Notes: generated from the letters alone by a model not told the origin. DNA of 49,671 bases from Hyphomonadaceae bacterium (GCA_027485145.1 JAIXRO010000009.1:1-49671); one strand, 5' to 3'. Numbered from the stretch's first letter, positions 9,301-17,460 are shown. Translations and numbers: made by a program.

Positions 9301-11095
9301 GATCCAGCGCCACGACGGAGCCGTCGGCGGGTTGCATGGCCAGCGCGTGGATCCAGTAGACATCCGGTGCGTCGGCGACGGGTTTCGTCAGGGGACGGAC
9401 GGGGTAGCCGGTCTCGAAATGGACGAAGAGACCGATCTTCTCGAAGACCGGCACGCAGCGCGACAGCGCGATCGCGCCGTCGCGGGCGAATATCTTGATG
9501 CGCACCTTTTGTGGTTCGTCCGTCTCCAGACGATAGGCGCGGGCGACGACCGGCCGGCCCGCGCTGAGCGCGGCCATGCTGGTGACGTCGAGCAGCGCTT
9601 CTTCAGGCGTGAAGGATTCCCTGTAGGCCGCGTTGAAGGCGCCGATGAAGGCGCGGGCCCCTTCCCGGTCGGCGCCCGAAAGGCTGGAGGCCATCAGCAG
9701 GTCTCGGAAGCCCTGATCCCAGGTGCGGGCAAGCGCCGCGATCTTCGTTTCGATCTCGGCCGCGTCGGGCTCGGGATGGCCCGGAGACAGTCCGATCTCG
9801 AAGTGGACGCGCGCCATCGGGCCAGCGTCGAAATAGGGCTGGAAGGAGCGCAGCTCCCCCCGGTAGGCCTCGGTGAGGAGCGTGCCGATGCGCTGGCGCA
9901 GCGCGGTGTCGTAGGATTCGCGCGGGACAAAGACGAGCGCGGTGACGAACCGGTCGAACTCGTCCCGGCGCAGGAAGACGCGCGTGCGCGGGCGGCCGAT
10001 GAGATGCAGCGCGCCCATGACCATCGGGCCGAGGATCGTCGACCGGGTCTGGAAAAGTTCGTCGCGGGGCCAGGTCTCGATGAGGTTCGCGAGCGCCTTT
10101 TCGGTATGCCCGCCCGGGGCAGCGCCGGAGGCGGCCATGATCTTCTGCACGCGGCGGCGCACGAACGGGATCGAGCGGGCGGTCTCGTCATAAGCTTCGG
10201 CCGTGAACAGGCCGAGGAAGCGGACCTCGCCGTTCACGCGGCCCTGATCGTCGTACTTCTTGATGCCGATATAGTCGCACGGCACGCGGCGGTGGACGCG
10301 GGCGGGCAGCGTCGACTTGGCGATGATCAGCGGCGCCGGCTGGACGAGGAACTCGCCCACCTCCTGCGTCAGCACCAGCGGTTCACTGTCGCGCGACAGG
10401 ACGTTGAGGTTTTCGTCGCGCAGGATGCCGAGGTTCGAGCCCTCGATCATCAGCGGCTCGGCGTTGAGGACGCGGCCGTCACCATCGGTGGCGAAGTCGT
10501 ATTCGCGGCTGCCGAGGAAGACGTAATGCTCGCGCAGCAGCCAGTCGAGGAAGGCGACGGCCTCGTCGCGTTCGGCCGGCTGCAAGTGGCGCAGACCCGC
10601 GAGACGCTTCATTTCGGCGCGCATGCGGGCCTGCATGGCGGCATGGTCCGACACCGCGCGGCTGACATCGGCGAGCGTCGTGCGCACGCCGTCTTCCAGC
10701 CGGCGGGCTTCTTCCGGCGTCAGGAGAGACGTGTGGATCTGGATGACCGAGATCAGGCGCCCATCGGCGAGCGTGACCACCGGGTGGAACAGGGTTTTGA
10801 CTTCATGGCCCTGCGCGGCGCATTCATTCAGCAGCGAATCGACCAGGAACGGCATGTCCGGCCCGGCCGCTTCGAGCACGCTGCGGCCAAGCGGGCCGTC
10901 TGCGCCATCCGCCCGGGTTTCGACGCGGACGGACTGTTCGCCCACCGGCACCCTGGATGCCCAACCCCACAGGCGATGCGCCAGTGCGCGGATATCGGCG
11001 TCCGACAGGCCGGTCAGATCTTCTCCCGCCGCCTCCTGCAGGATCTGTTCGAGCACCTGGCTTTCAGGCCCGGTCAAGGCGGCGGATCGGGTCAT
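6374..11095 (-). CDS. NAD-dependent glutamate dehydrogenase, large (about 180 kDa) type
   Basis: This enzyme oxidatively deaminates glutamate to 2-oxoglutarate and ammonia with NAD+, and is the catabolic enzyme typical of alphaproteobacteria and Pseudomonas. The 1573-residue length fits the family. Long N-terminal regulatory (ACT-like) regions precede the catalytic domain at about residues 720-1230. That domain contains GPVARGGLRWSDR and the Lys-rich VPVGSKGGF segment around 780-820, followed by the dinucleotide-binding part and a helical C-terminus. The ATG at 11095 (MTRSAAL) is preferred over the TTG two codons upstream. The opposite strand is open for 1742 codons, an artefact of codon bias. 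A 335-bp upstream gap probably holds the promoter. Confidence 0.96.
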   Translation of the reverse strand: MTRSAALTGPESQVLEQILQEAAGEDLTGLSDADIRALAHRLWGWASRVPVGEQSVRVETRADGADGPLGRSVLEAAGPDMPFLVDSLLNECAAQGHEVKTLFHPVVTLADGRLISVIQIHTSLLTPEEARRLEDGVRTTLADVSRAVSDHAAMQARMRAEMKRLAGLRHLQPAERDEAVAFLDWLLREHYVFLGSREYDFATDGDGRVLNAEPLMIEGSNLGILRDENLNVLSRDSEPLVLTQEVGEFLVQPAPLIIAKSTLPARVHRRVPCDYIGIKKYDDQGRVNGEVRFLGLFTAEAYDETARSIPFVRRRVQKIMAASGAAPGGHTEKALANLIETWPRDELFQTRSTILGPMVMGALHLIGRPRTRVFLRRDEFDRFVTALVFVPRESYDTALRQRIGTLLTEAYRGELRSFQPYFDAGPMARVHFEIGLSPGHPEPDAAEIETKIAALARTWDQGFRDLLMASSLSGADREGARAFIGAFNAAYRESFTPEEALLDVTSMAALSAGRPVVARAYRLETDEPQKVRIKIFARDGAIALSRCVPVFEKIGLFVHFETGYPVRPLTKPVADAPDVYWIHALAMQPADGSVVALDQLARALEEAFIAVWSGTADNDGFNRLVLTAGANWREAALIRALAAYRRQSGLDQPQEVQEAAVNRYPAVTRLILDLFTARLDPQAHKTLDARAMAGEEIEARFEDAMKGVVSLTDDLVLRRLFSLTGALQRTNFYQTSEDGAPRAWISFKVASRELADLPEPKPFREIFTQSPKVEGVHLRFGPVARGGLRWSDRPSDYRTEVLGLVKAQQVKNAVIVPVGSKGGFYPKQLPARSDPAWFESGRDAYKEFITALLGLTDNLVMGKLVPPPQTVVWDGEDPYLVVAADKGTATFSDTANAISLEKGHWLGDAFASGGSAGYDHKKMGITARGAWEAVKRHFREMGKDIQKEPFTVIGVGDMAGDVFGNGMLLSPEIRLVAAFNHMHIFLDPNPDDPARSLAERQRMFDLPRSTWADYDAKLISKGGGIFERAAKSIPLTPEVKALTGLARDAVTPDELIHALLQAETDLLWFGGIGTYVKSSAESHADVGDRANDTLRVNGRDLKARVIGEGANLGLTQAGRIEFALAGGRLNTDAIDNSAGVDSSDHEVNIKILAAEAIRLGDLQVAGRNALLASMTDDVAAHVLAHNYDQSNALTLASATAGEDHEALERLMVYLEERGVLNRALEGLPSTAQMQTRKAQGQPLTRPELAVLLAWSKIVLFDDLVASTLPDDAWFAPVLKAYFPSPIDAFSKAMSGHRLRREIIATVVANRTLDFIGPVPLLRLRELTGAAPAEAVRALEAARAVLDISGFRKEVFALDAAVPADLQTELQLEAIHAASEAAAWFIRATPGQTVGDAVKLTHAPLNELKMSLADVQTDFPASRIERESRAFAKRGAPHALAQWTAAMSYFAQGLVVVDVARESRKPVPETAACFYAIGDALRLDRLRATAREGLAHAPYWDRVAGRRLISELVRLQASATGDALKSGGADAWLAARSDDRKQLISTLTALGKDHAWSFAKFALSTDAVRQFMGR

Positions 11096-11430
11096 GGACA
11101 AGACTCACGCAAGGGAAATCGCTGGTCGCGGTTTACTCCCCGTCCGTTACGTCTTCAATAAACTTGCTCGTGAGGGTGATCCGCCTGAACCCTTCAGCCA
11201 GGCACCGGACATAAGTGGGCCCGCCAAACGGGGACATGTCTGGCGGGCCCTTCAGGATCTTCCGCAGGCTGGGTGGGGGGACGCGCGCGGAAGTCTGAGC
11301 TGTGTATGTTGGGCGAATACCCCCGAATTCAATCAGGCCAACAGTCACTATTTCGTTACGATTTTGAAATCTGGCACGCGCGATGCCACGCCAAATCGAA
11401 CATATAGATACACGAAAACGGACAAGGCCG
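11096..11430. other. Intergenic region between gdh and the AI-2E-family gene
   Basis: No convincing gene lies in these 335 bases. The right half (about 11296-11420) is noticeably richer in A+T than the surroundings and probably carries the minus-strand promoter of the glutamate dehydrogenase, though I could not fix -35/-10 boxes. The left part contains the perfect hairpin listed separately. A 104-codon minus-strand frame at 11133-11447 overlaps the 3' end of the upstream gene and has no recognisable features; I left it out. Confidence 0.6.
11217..11250. terminator. Perfect 10-bp GC hairpin, possible terminator or operator
   Basis: GGGCCCGCCA at 11217-11226 pairs perfectly with TGGCGGGCCC at 11241-11250 across a 14-nt loop that itself contains GACATGTC. 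No T-run of useful length follows on either strand, so intrinsic termination is uncertain. It lies downstream of the AI-2E-family gene and upstream of gdh on the minus strand, so it may end the first transcript or regulate the second. Confidence 0.45.
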
Positions 11431-12552
11431 CTATCCCTGAGCTGCATCCGGCGTCTGGACTGACGCTCGGGCCGGTGATGTGGCCGTTTTCGGATGGGGG
11501 TCTCCGTCCGCCGATAAAAGGATCGCCAGCCAACGCGTATCGTCTGACTGGGCCCAGAGAATCATCATGATCACGGTCAACGGGGCGGACAGGAACATGC
11601 CCGGGATACCCCAGATCAGACCCCAGATGGCCAGCGCGAGCAGGACCACGAGCGCCGACAGGTTCAGGGAGTCCCCCATCATCCGGGGCTGCACAAAGTT
11701 ACCGATCGAGAACTGCCAGAAACTCACAACGCCAAACACGATCGCCGCATAGACATAGGACGTATCCGGCGCGATCCCGGGGACCCAGACCGGCACGTTG
11801 GGCTGCACGATCGCAAACAGGGGCGGCACCAGCGCGGCCACAATCGATCCGACCGTCGGGATGTAATTGAGGACGAAGATCACGGCCGACAGGAACAGTG
11901 CATTTTGCACACCCAGCGCCAGCAGGGATAAGTAGCTGAGCAGGGTGATCAGGGCAGAGATCACGGTCTGGACCCAGAGATAATTCTCGATTCCGCGCCG
12001 GGCCTCGTTGCCGATGCGCCGGACCTGGTCGCGCCGCTCGGGGGCATGAAAGATCCGGTCCAGCTTCTGGGTCCAGCCGGACTGCGCGGCGAACAGGAAG
12101 GCGACGTAGATCAGGATGAGCATCAGGTCGCCCGACAGACCGCTGACGGAGTTGGCGATCGTGGCAAAGAACTCTTCTCCCCGCTCGTTGAAGACGAGTT
12201 GGGTGAGCGTCGGCGCATCCTGGACGCCGCCCACCTGGTAGAGATCGGCGATCAGGGCGTTGATCTTGGCCTCGTAGTTGACCGCGTCGCGCCCGAACTC
12301 GGCCACGCCGTTCGCGAGCAGCGCGATGAACCCGACAAAGCCGATGGTGACGAGCAGGATGGCAATCAACCGGGCGATGCCGAGCTTCAAGGCCGGAAAC
12401 ATCCTGTCGATGGCGGATGCAAAACCCTCGATGATCAGGAACAGGAAGACGGCCATCGCAAAGGTGGCGAGGATTTCGCGGCCAAGGTACAGGATGGCGA
12501 TGATGACACCGGTCGCGATGATCCAGGTGCCAGCTCTGGCGGATTGGTCCAT
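11431..12552 (-). CDS. AI-2E/PerM-family membrane transporter
   Basis: This is a polytopic inner-membrane protein of the AI-2E family (PerM/TqsA-like), whose members move small molecules or ions; the substrate cannot be read from sequence. An N-terminal pair of helices is followed by a hydrophilic stretch (about 85-150), then a C-terminal bundle. The bundle contains the family-typical YIPTVGSIVAALVPPLFA region around residue 230 and a WGLIWGIPGMFLSAPL segment. The open frame begins at a TTG at 12609, but ATG 12552 has GGAGA at a 9-base distance and gives 373 residues, the family norm. The last 25 residues are polar and Pro/Thr/Ala-rich. It diverges from the DUF853 ATPase gene. Confidence 0.88.
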   Translation of the reverse strand: MDQSARAGTWIIATGVIIAILYLGREILATFAMAVFLFLIIEGFASAIDRMFPALKLGIARLIAILLVTIGFVGFIALLANGVAEFGRDAVNYEAKINALIADLYQVGGVQDAPTLTQLVFNERGEEFFATIANSVSGLSGDLMLILIYVAFLFAAQSGWTQKLDRIFHAPERRDQVRRIGNEARRGIENYLWVQTVISALITLLSYLSLLALGVQNALFLSAVIFVLNYIPTVGSIVAALVPPLFAIVQPNVPVWVPGIAPDTSYVYAAIVFGVVSFWQFSIGNFVQPRMMGDSLNLSALVVLLALAIWGLIWGIPGMFLSAPLTVIMMILWAQSDDTRWLAILLSADGDPHPKTATSPARASVQTPDAAQG

Positions 12553-12692
12553 GCGGGGAAGTCTCCGGAACAAAGTGGGCTTCTTGAGGGCCGCCGCTTG
12601 CGGGGTCAAGCGCGGCTTTCGGGCATGGCGGCTTGCCGAATCCCGCTAATTCACTAGCCTGCAGCATTGGATTTCAGAATGAAGGGCCGACG

Positions 12693-14216
12693 ATGACCGA
12701 CACGATTTTCCTGGGCGGGGCAGATGCCAATGGCACCGGCCAGCCTGATGCGGCCCAGTCGCTGATCCTGAAAGTGGCGAACCGCCACGGACTGGTTGCT
12801 GGCGCAACCGGTACCGGCAAGACGGTGACGCTGCAGATCATGGCGCAGGCCTTTTCGGACGCGGGCGTCCCCGTTTTCGCGGCCGACGTGAAGGGTGATC
12901 TTTCGGGCATCTGCATGCCGGGCAGCGAGACACACAAGGCGCACGCGAACCTCACCGCACGGGCAGCGCAGATCAGCATGGGACCTCTGACCTACAAGGC
13001 CGCGCCAACGATCTTCTGGGACGTGTTCGGAGAGAGCGGCCATCCGATCCGCGCGACGATCAGCGAGATGGGCCCCCTGCTCCTCTCCCGCCTGATGGGT
13101 CTGACGGATGTGCAGGAAGGCGTGCTCAACATCGCGTTCCAGTATGCCGATGATAACGGGCTGTTGCTGCTCGACCTGAAGGACCTGCGCAAGCTGCTGG
13201 TGAGCCTCGGCGATGACGCGCTGCGCACCGAGATCAGCCGCAAGTATGGCAACGTGGCGCCGGCGTCCCTCTCGGCGGTGCAGCGCGAGCTGCTGGTGTT
13301 GGAGCGGGACGGTGCGGAGCGCTTCTTCGGCGAACCGGCGCTGGAATTGCCCGACTTCATGCGGACGACAACGGACGGGCGCGGCTACATCAACATCCTC
13401 GACGCCCGCAAGCTGATCAATTCGCCGAAGCTGTATTCGACTTTCCTGCTCTGGCTGCTGTCGGAACTGTTCGAGGAGCTGCCGGAGATCGGTGATCCCG
13501 AGAAGCCGCGTCTCGTGTTCTTCTTCGATGAGGCGCACCTCCTGTTTGCCGATGCGCCGCCCGCCCTGATGCAGAAGATCGAGCAGGTCGTTCGCCTGAT
13601 CCGGTCGAAAGGTGTGGGCGTCTATTTCGTCACGCAGAACCCGCGCGATCTGCCCGAAAGCGTTATCGCGCAGCTCGGCAACCGGATCCAGCACGCGCTG
13701 CGTGCCTACACGCCGACCGAGCAGAAGGCGGTGAAATCGGCGGCCTCCTCGTTCCGTCCGAACCCGGCCTTCAAGACGGAAGCCGCGATCACCGAAATGG
13801 GCGTCGGCGAGGCCCTCGTCTCAACGCTGGAAGCGAAGGGCGCACCGACGATGGTGCAGAAGACGCTGATCCGTCCGCCCGCCTCGCGCCTCGGCCCGGC
13901 GACCGACGCGGAGCGCGCCGAAGTGCAGAAGACGAGCCCCGTGTTCGGCAAGTATGACAAGGTGGTGGACCGCGAGAGCGCCTACGAGATCCTTTCCAAG
14001 CGGGAAGAGGCCGCGGCAAAGGAAGCCGAGAAACTTGCAAAGCTGGAAGCCAAGGAAGCCGAGGCCGAGGCCAAGGCGAAAGCCAAGGGAAAGACCACCA
14101 CCGGCCGGCGCCGGATGAGCACGACCGAGCGCGCGGTGAACAACGCCGCCAGCACAGCGAGCCGCGAAGTGGTGCGCTATGTGCTGCGCGGCATTTTCGG
14201 GACGCGCAAGCGGTGA
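12693..14216 (+). CDS. HerA-like P-loop ATPase of the DUF853 (YjgR) family
   Basis: This is a cytoplasmic ATPase related to the HerA/FtsK helicase-translocase clade; the cellular role of DUF853 proteins is not established. Walker A is GATGTGKT (residues 37-44). Walker B is in LVFFFDEAHLLF (about 272-284). A sensor-like VYFVTQNPRDLP segment and an arginine-containing QLGNRIQHALRA stretch follow, all typical of the family. The C-terminal 70 residues form a Lys/Ala/Glu-rich coiled-coil-like tail followed by a basic end. The ATG at 12693, with GAAGGG upstream, matches the family start and gives 507 residues. Its GTGA stop/start overlap couples it to a mini-lipoprotein. Confidence 0.92.
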   Translation: MTDTIFLGGADANGTGQPDAAQSLILKVANRHGLVAGATGTGKTVTLQIMAQAFSDAGVPVFAADVKGDLSGICMPGSETHKAHANLTARAAQISMGPLTYKAAPTIFWDVFGESGHPIRATISEMGPLLLSRLMGLTDVQEGVLNIAFQYADDNGLLLLDLKDLRKLLVSLGDDALRTEISRKYGNVAPASLSAVQRELLVLERDGAERFFGEPALELPDFMRTTTDGRGYINILDARKLINSPKLYSTFLLWLLSELFEELPEIGDPEKPRLVFFFDEAHLLFADAPPALMQKIEQVVRLIRSKGVGVYFVTQNPRDLPESVIAQLGNRIQHALRAYTPTEQKAVKSAASSFRPNPAFKTEAAITEMGVGEALVSTLEAKGAPTMVQKTLIRPPASRLGPATDAERAEVQKTSPVFGKYDKVVDRESAYEILSKREEAAAKEAEKLAKLEAKEAEAEAKAKAKGKTTTGRRRMSTTERAVNNAASTASREVVRYVLRGIFGTRKR

Positions 14217-14419
14217 AGCCCGTGCGCCCGCTTCTCCTCATCGCCGCGCTCGCCCTGTCCGCCTGCGCGACGGGCCCGTCCGAGGCCGGATGGACCAGCG
14301 GCAAGGACGCCCAGCCATTCCACACGGCCGTCGCCGCCTGCAACGAGATCAGCTACAACATCGAGGCGAACTTCGTGGTCTGCATGGCCGGGCGGGGTTG
14401 GACGAAGCTCCGGGGTTAG
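14213..14419 (+). CDS. Mini-lipoprotein coupled to the DUF853 ATPase
   Basis: This 68-residue product starts with a lipoprotein signal (LLLIAALALSAC, lipid-accepting Cys about residue 18). About 50 mature residues follow with two more cysteines (AACNEI and VCMAGRGW). The start is a GTG that overlaps the ATPase stop codon (GTGA), so translation is probably coupled. A conserved-looking CMAGRGW ending is common in small alphaproteobacterial lipoproteins. Function unknown; the link to the ATPase rests only on position. Confidence 0.75.
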   Translation: MKPVRPLLLIAALALSACATGPSEAGWTSGKDAQPFHTAVAACNEISYNIEANFVVCMAGRGWTKLRG

Positions 14420-14549
14420 GACGTCAAGCGCTTCGCCTGTAACGTATCCGTAAGCCCCCTCCCCGGCGGAAGGAGTGGCGGAAATGTCTCACCTCTCCTA
14501 TAGTCAGGATCGAGCCCAAATCAGACGAGCCAAAGGGAGGCCACGGCCC

Positions 14550-15980
14550 ATGAAAGAATATCTCAAGTTCTATATCGACGGCGCATGGGTTGACCCGGCA
14601 GTGCCGCGCCGCCTGGAAGTCGAGAACCCGGCGACCGAGGAAAACTTTGCGGTCATCTCGCTCGGCTCGAAAGCTGATGTGGACAAGGCTGTGGCCGCTG
14701 CCAAGCGCGCCTTCCCGAGCTTCTCGCAGACCACCGTCGAATACCGCGCCGACCTGCTCGACAAGATTGCCATGGGTATCCAGAAGCGCCTGCCGGAACT
14801 CGCCCAGGCCATCTCCGAGGAGATGGGCGCGCCGATGTGGCTGGCCAACGCGGCGCAGGTGCCCGCCGGCATGGGCCACTTTGCGACCACCGCCGCGATC
14901 CTGCGCGGCTATAAATGGGAAGAGCTGAAAGGTACGACCCTGCTGCGCAAGGAGCCGATCGGCGTCTGCGCGTTCATCACGCCCTGGAACTGGCCGCTGA
15001 ACCAGATCGCCTGCAAGGTGGCGCCTGCCATCGCGGCAGGTTGCACCATGGTGCTCAAGCCGTCCGAGATCGCGCCGCTGGACGCGATGATCCTGACGGA
15101 AATCATGCATGAGGCCGGCGTGCCGAAGGGCGTGTTCAACCTCGTCAACGGCGACGGCCCGGGCGTCGGCTCGGTGCTCTCGTCGCACCCGGATGTCGAT
15201 ATGGTGAGCTTCACCGGTTCGACCCGCGCCGGCGTGCTCGTCGCGCAGGCTGCCGCCCCGACCGTCAAGCGCGTGGCGCAGGAACTTGGCGGCAAGAGCC
15301 CGAACATCGTTCTGCCGACGGCCGACCTGACAAAAGCCGTTTCCAGCGGCGTGATGTCGATGATGACCAACACCGGACAGAGCTGCAACGCGCCGAGCCG
15401 GATGTTCGTCCAGAAAGACCAGCAGGAACAGGCGATCGCGATTGCGAAAGCCACCGCCGAGTCGGTGAAGGTGATGATGCCCGCAGAGGCTTCGCCCGGC
15501 GCCATCGGCCCGATCTCGAACGGCAACCAGTACCAGAAGGTCCAGGACCTGATCCAGAAGGGCATCGAAGAGGGCGCCACGCTCGTCGCCGGTGGCCCGG
15601 GACGTCCCGAGGGCTTCAACAAGGGCTACTTCGCACGCCCGACCGTGTTCGCGAACGTCACCAATGACATGACCATCGCGCGCGAGGAAATCTTCGGGCC
15701 GGTGCTCTGCATCCTGCCCTACAACACGGTGGACGAAGCCGTGGAGATGGCGAACGACACTGTGTACGGCCTCGCTGGCTATGTCCAAGGCCCGGAGAAG
15801 GAAGCCAACGCGATTGCCAACCGCATCCGCGCCGGCCAGATCCAGGTCAACGGCGCGCGCCCCGACTTCTCGGCGCCGTTCGGCGGCTACGGCCAGTCCG
15901 GCAACGGGCGTGAGTGGGGTGAGCATGGCTTCGAGGAATTCCTCGAAGTGAAAGCCGTCATTGGCTACGCGGTCGCTTAG
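14550..15980 (+). CDS. NAD(P)-dependent aldehyde dehydrogenase
   Basis: This enzyme of the aldehyde dehydrogenase superfamily oxidises an aldehyde to the acid. The substrate is not determinable; the sequence resembles broad-range dehydrogenases rather than a specialised betaine- or succinate-semialdehyde enzyme. The catalytic machinery is intact: oxyanion Asn147 in TPWNWPL, general-base Glu245 in ELGGKSPN, and nucleophile Cys279 in NTGQSCNAPSR. The EEIFGPVL motif is also present. The 476-residue length is normal. The ATG at 14550 has GGGAGG nine bases upstream; an ATG 75 bp earlier lacks homology support. Transcription ends at the strong terminator 16006-16041, so this is probably a single-gene unit. 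Confidence 0.94.
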   Translation: MKEYLKFYIDGAWVDPAVPRRLEVENPATEENFAVISLGSKADVDKAVAAAKRAFPSFSQTTVEYRADLLDKIAMGIQKRLPELAQAISEEMGAPMWLANAAQVPAGMGHFATTAAILRGYKWEELKGTTLLRKEPIGVCAFITPWNWPLNQIACKVAPAIAAGCTMVLKPSEIAPLDAMILTEIMHEAGVPKGVFNLVNGDGPGVGSVLSSHPDVDMVSFTGSTRAGVLVAQAAAPTVKRVAQELGGKSPNIVLPTADLTKAVSSGVMSMMTNTGQSCNAPSRMFVQKDQQEQAIAIAKATAESVKVMMPAEASPGAIGPISNGNQYQKVQDLIQKGIEEGATLVAGGPGRPEGFNKGYFARPTVFANVTNDMTIAREEIFGPVLCILPYNTVDEAVEMANDTVYGLAGYVQGPEKEANAIANRIRAGQIQVNGARPDFSAPFGGYGQSGNGREWGEHGFEEFLEVKAVIGYAVA

Positions 15981-16005
15981 AGCGCGCCGCCTGAGACAAA
16001 GTTGC

Positions 16006-16041
16006 AGAAGCGGCAGCCCGGAAAGCTGCCGCTTCTTTTTT
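16006..16041 (+). terminator. Intrinsic terminator after the aldehyde dehydrogenase gene
   Basis: A perfect 12-bp stem (AGAAGCGGCAGC at 16006-16017 with 16025-16036) closes a 7-nt loop and runs straight into a TTTTTT tract ending at 16041. It lies 25 bp after the stop codon. This is among the clearest terminators in the window. Confidence 0.95.
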
Positions 16042-16067
16042 GATCCGTCCACGGAGACCATGAACCG

Positions 16068-16682
16068 ATGACCCTCAAGCTTCACCACCTCAATGCCTCG
16101 CGCTCCCAGCGTATCGTCTGGCTGCTCTTGGAACTCGGCGTCCCTCACGAGATTGTCCACCACACGCGGGACCTCACCACGCGGCGCGGCCCGGCCGACC
16201 TCGCCAAGATCCATCCGCTCGGAAAATCGCCGCTGCTGGAGCATGACGGGGTGGTGATCGCGGAAACGGGCGCGATTGCCGAATACCTGCTGGCGAAGTT
16301 CGATACGGGCCACACGCTTCACCCGAGGCCGGACTCGCCCGATTTCCCGCGCTATCTCGAATGGGTCCACTCGGCCGAAGGCGCGGTTTTCCTGCCCGGC
16401 CTTCTGGCGCTGTATACGGGCATGGCGGGCATCACCGAGGGCCCCGTCGCACAGATGATTGCCTCCGAGCGCGAGAAGGTCGCGAGCTTCATCGAGGCGC
16501 ATCTCTCGACACATGCTTACTTTGCCGGCGCGGCGTTTTCAGCGGCCGATTGCCTGATGGGCTTCCAGATCGCGATGACGGACGCGCAAGGCGGCCTCGC
16601 CAACCGGCCCGCGACGGCGGCCTGGCTCGCCAAGGTGACCGCACGGCCGGCGTATCAGGCGATGCTGGCGATCGGCATCTGA
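16068..16682 (+). CDS. Glutathione S-transferase family protein
   Basis: This is a soluble thioredoxin-fold enzyme conjugating or reducing substrates with glutathione. The N-terminal domain (about 1-80) has the active-site region LNASRSQRIVWLL with a candidate Ser nucleophile activator. It also has the cis-Pro segment KSPLLEHDG and the glutathione-binding ETGAIAEYLL helix start. A helical C-terminal domain follows with SAADCLMGF, the usual N-capping motif. At 204 residues it is standard size. It follows the terminator by 26 bp and so needs its own promoter or read-through. Confidence 0.9.
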   Translation: MTLKLHHLNASRSQRIVWLLLELGVPHEIVHHTRDLTTRRGPADLAKIHPLGKSPLLEHDGVVIAETGAIAEYLLAKFDTGHTLHPRPDSPDFPRYLEWVHSAEGAVFLPGLLALYTGMAGITEGPVAQMIASEREKVASFIEAHLSTHAYFAGAAFSAADCLMGFQIAMTDAQGGLANRPATAAWLAKVTARPAYQAMLAIGI

Positions 16683-16729
16683 GCCACGCGGCTGGCAGTA
16701 TTCGCGAACGGCATTGACGGAAGACAAAC

Positions 16730-16754
16730 TACTTTGTAAGTCAAAGTATGACTT
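16730..16754. promoter_or_regulatory. Two overlapping operator-like palindromes before the DUF7010-like gene
   Basis: TACTTTG (16730-16736) and CAAAGTA (16742-16748) form a perfect 7-bp inverted repeat with a 5-bp spacer. AAGTCA (16738-16743) and TGACTT (16749-16754) form a second with the same spacer. A TTGACG at 16714-16719 could be a -35 box, placing the palindromes over the -10 region, as expected for repressor binding. No regulator gene is adjacent. Confidence 0.6.
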
Positions 16755-16772
16755 TCGAAGGTGTATGTCCGG

Positions 16773-17357
16773 ATGACGATTGCTGAACTCGAAGCCGGGC
16801 TGAAGGCCCACCGCCTGTCGGCTTATGCTGCCGCAAGAGGCGGCTGGCCCGTGCCTCTGGCGGGCGCGACTTACTGGGGGGTGCTTGCCTTTCTGGGCAC
16901 GCGGCTCGACGAATCGAACTGGTCGCTGGTTGCCGCCGTCATGTCCGGCGCGATCTTCCCGGTCGCCGTGCTGTATGCGGCCATCCTGCGCAATCCGTTC
17001 ATGAAAGTGAAAGCGCCCGATCAGGGTGCCATATTCATGGCGATGGGCGCCATGCTCCTGTTCTGGCCGATGGCGGTTGCCGCGATGTGGCATTTCAATG
17101 CCCTGACGCCGTTGATCCTCGCCATCGGCATGTCGGGGCACTGGCCCGTGTTCGGCTGGTCCTACGGGCGGCCGGTGCCTTTCGTCGCTCACGCACTCGT
17201 TCGCGCGGTCGTCTCGTTCGGGATCTGGGAATACCTGCCCGAGGGACGGTTCACCTTGCTGCCCGCTGCAATCGCCGGTCTCTACCTGATCACGGTCGCC
17301 ATCCTGTTCGTCGACAGCGGCCTCGTTGCAAAGAAACTCAGGCAAGCGGCTGCCTGA
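16773..17357 (+). CDS. Six-helix membrane protein, DUF7010-like
   Basis: This 194-residue inner-membrane protein has an N-terminal amphipathic stretch (MTIAELEAGLKAHRLSAYAA) and about six hydrophobic segments. The later segment GMSGHWPVFGWSYGR, followed by a hydrophobic helix, resembles DUF7010 proteins known from Firmicutes; the assignment is from memory of the pattern. Function unknown. The frame opens with a GTG at 16761, but ATG 16773 has GAAGG at a workable distance and a better N-terminus. Two overlapping palindromes lie 19-43 bp upstream of the ATG, so expression is probably repressor-controlled. Confidence 0.75.
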   Translation: MTIAELEAGLKAHRLSAYAAARGGWPVPLAGATYWGVLAFLGTRLDESNWSLVAAVMSGAIFPVAVLYAAILRNPFMKVKAPDQGAIFMAMGAMLLFWPMAVAAMWHFNALTPLILAIGMSGHWPVFGWSYGRPVPFVAHALVRAVVSFGIWEYLPEGRFTLLPAAIAGLYLITVAILFVDSGLVAKKLRQAAA

Positions 17358-17373
17358 CTGCGGGCCCGGCGGT

Positions 17374-17387
17374 TCACATAAATGTGA
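17374..17387. promoter_or_regulatory. Perfect 14-bp palindrome upstream of the CC0125-type lipoprotein
   Basis: TCACAT (17374-17379) and ATGTGA (17382-17387) flank AA. The half-site order is the reverse of the CRP/FNR consensus (TGTGA...TCACA), so I do not call it a CRP site. It lies 74 bp before the lipoprotein ATG and 16 bp after the previous stop. Confidence 0.35.
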
Positions 17388-17460
17388 TGGCATCTGTTGG
17401 CTGGCATTCAGCTTCATAAGACCACATGATAGGGAGAGAAAAATCACGGAGGCCGTATCC

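Noticed and set aside
5933-11161. Open frame of 1742 codons on the plus strand opposite the glutamate dehydrogenase
   Set aside because: It is antisense to a clearly homologous gene, Arg/Gly/His-rich, without domain motifs. High GC at third codon positions removes stops from the opposite frame; not a real gene.
11133-11447. 104-codon minus-strand frame in the gdh upstream region
   Set aside because: It overlaps the previous gene's end and contains the GC hairpin; no ribosome-binding site or family features.
14424-16514. 696-codon minus-strand frame opposite the aldehyde dehydrogenase and GST genes
   Set aside because: It runs through the strong plus-strand terminator and two confirmed genes; composition is shadow-like.
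17374-17387. CRP/FNR-type binding site
   Set aside because: The half-sites are in the inverse order (TCACAT then ATGTGA) with a 2-bp gap, unlike TGTGA-N6-TCACA. Kept only as an unnamed palindrome.
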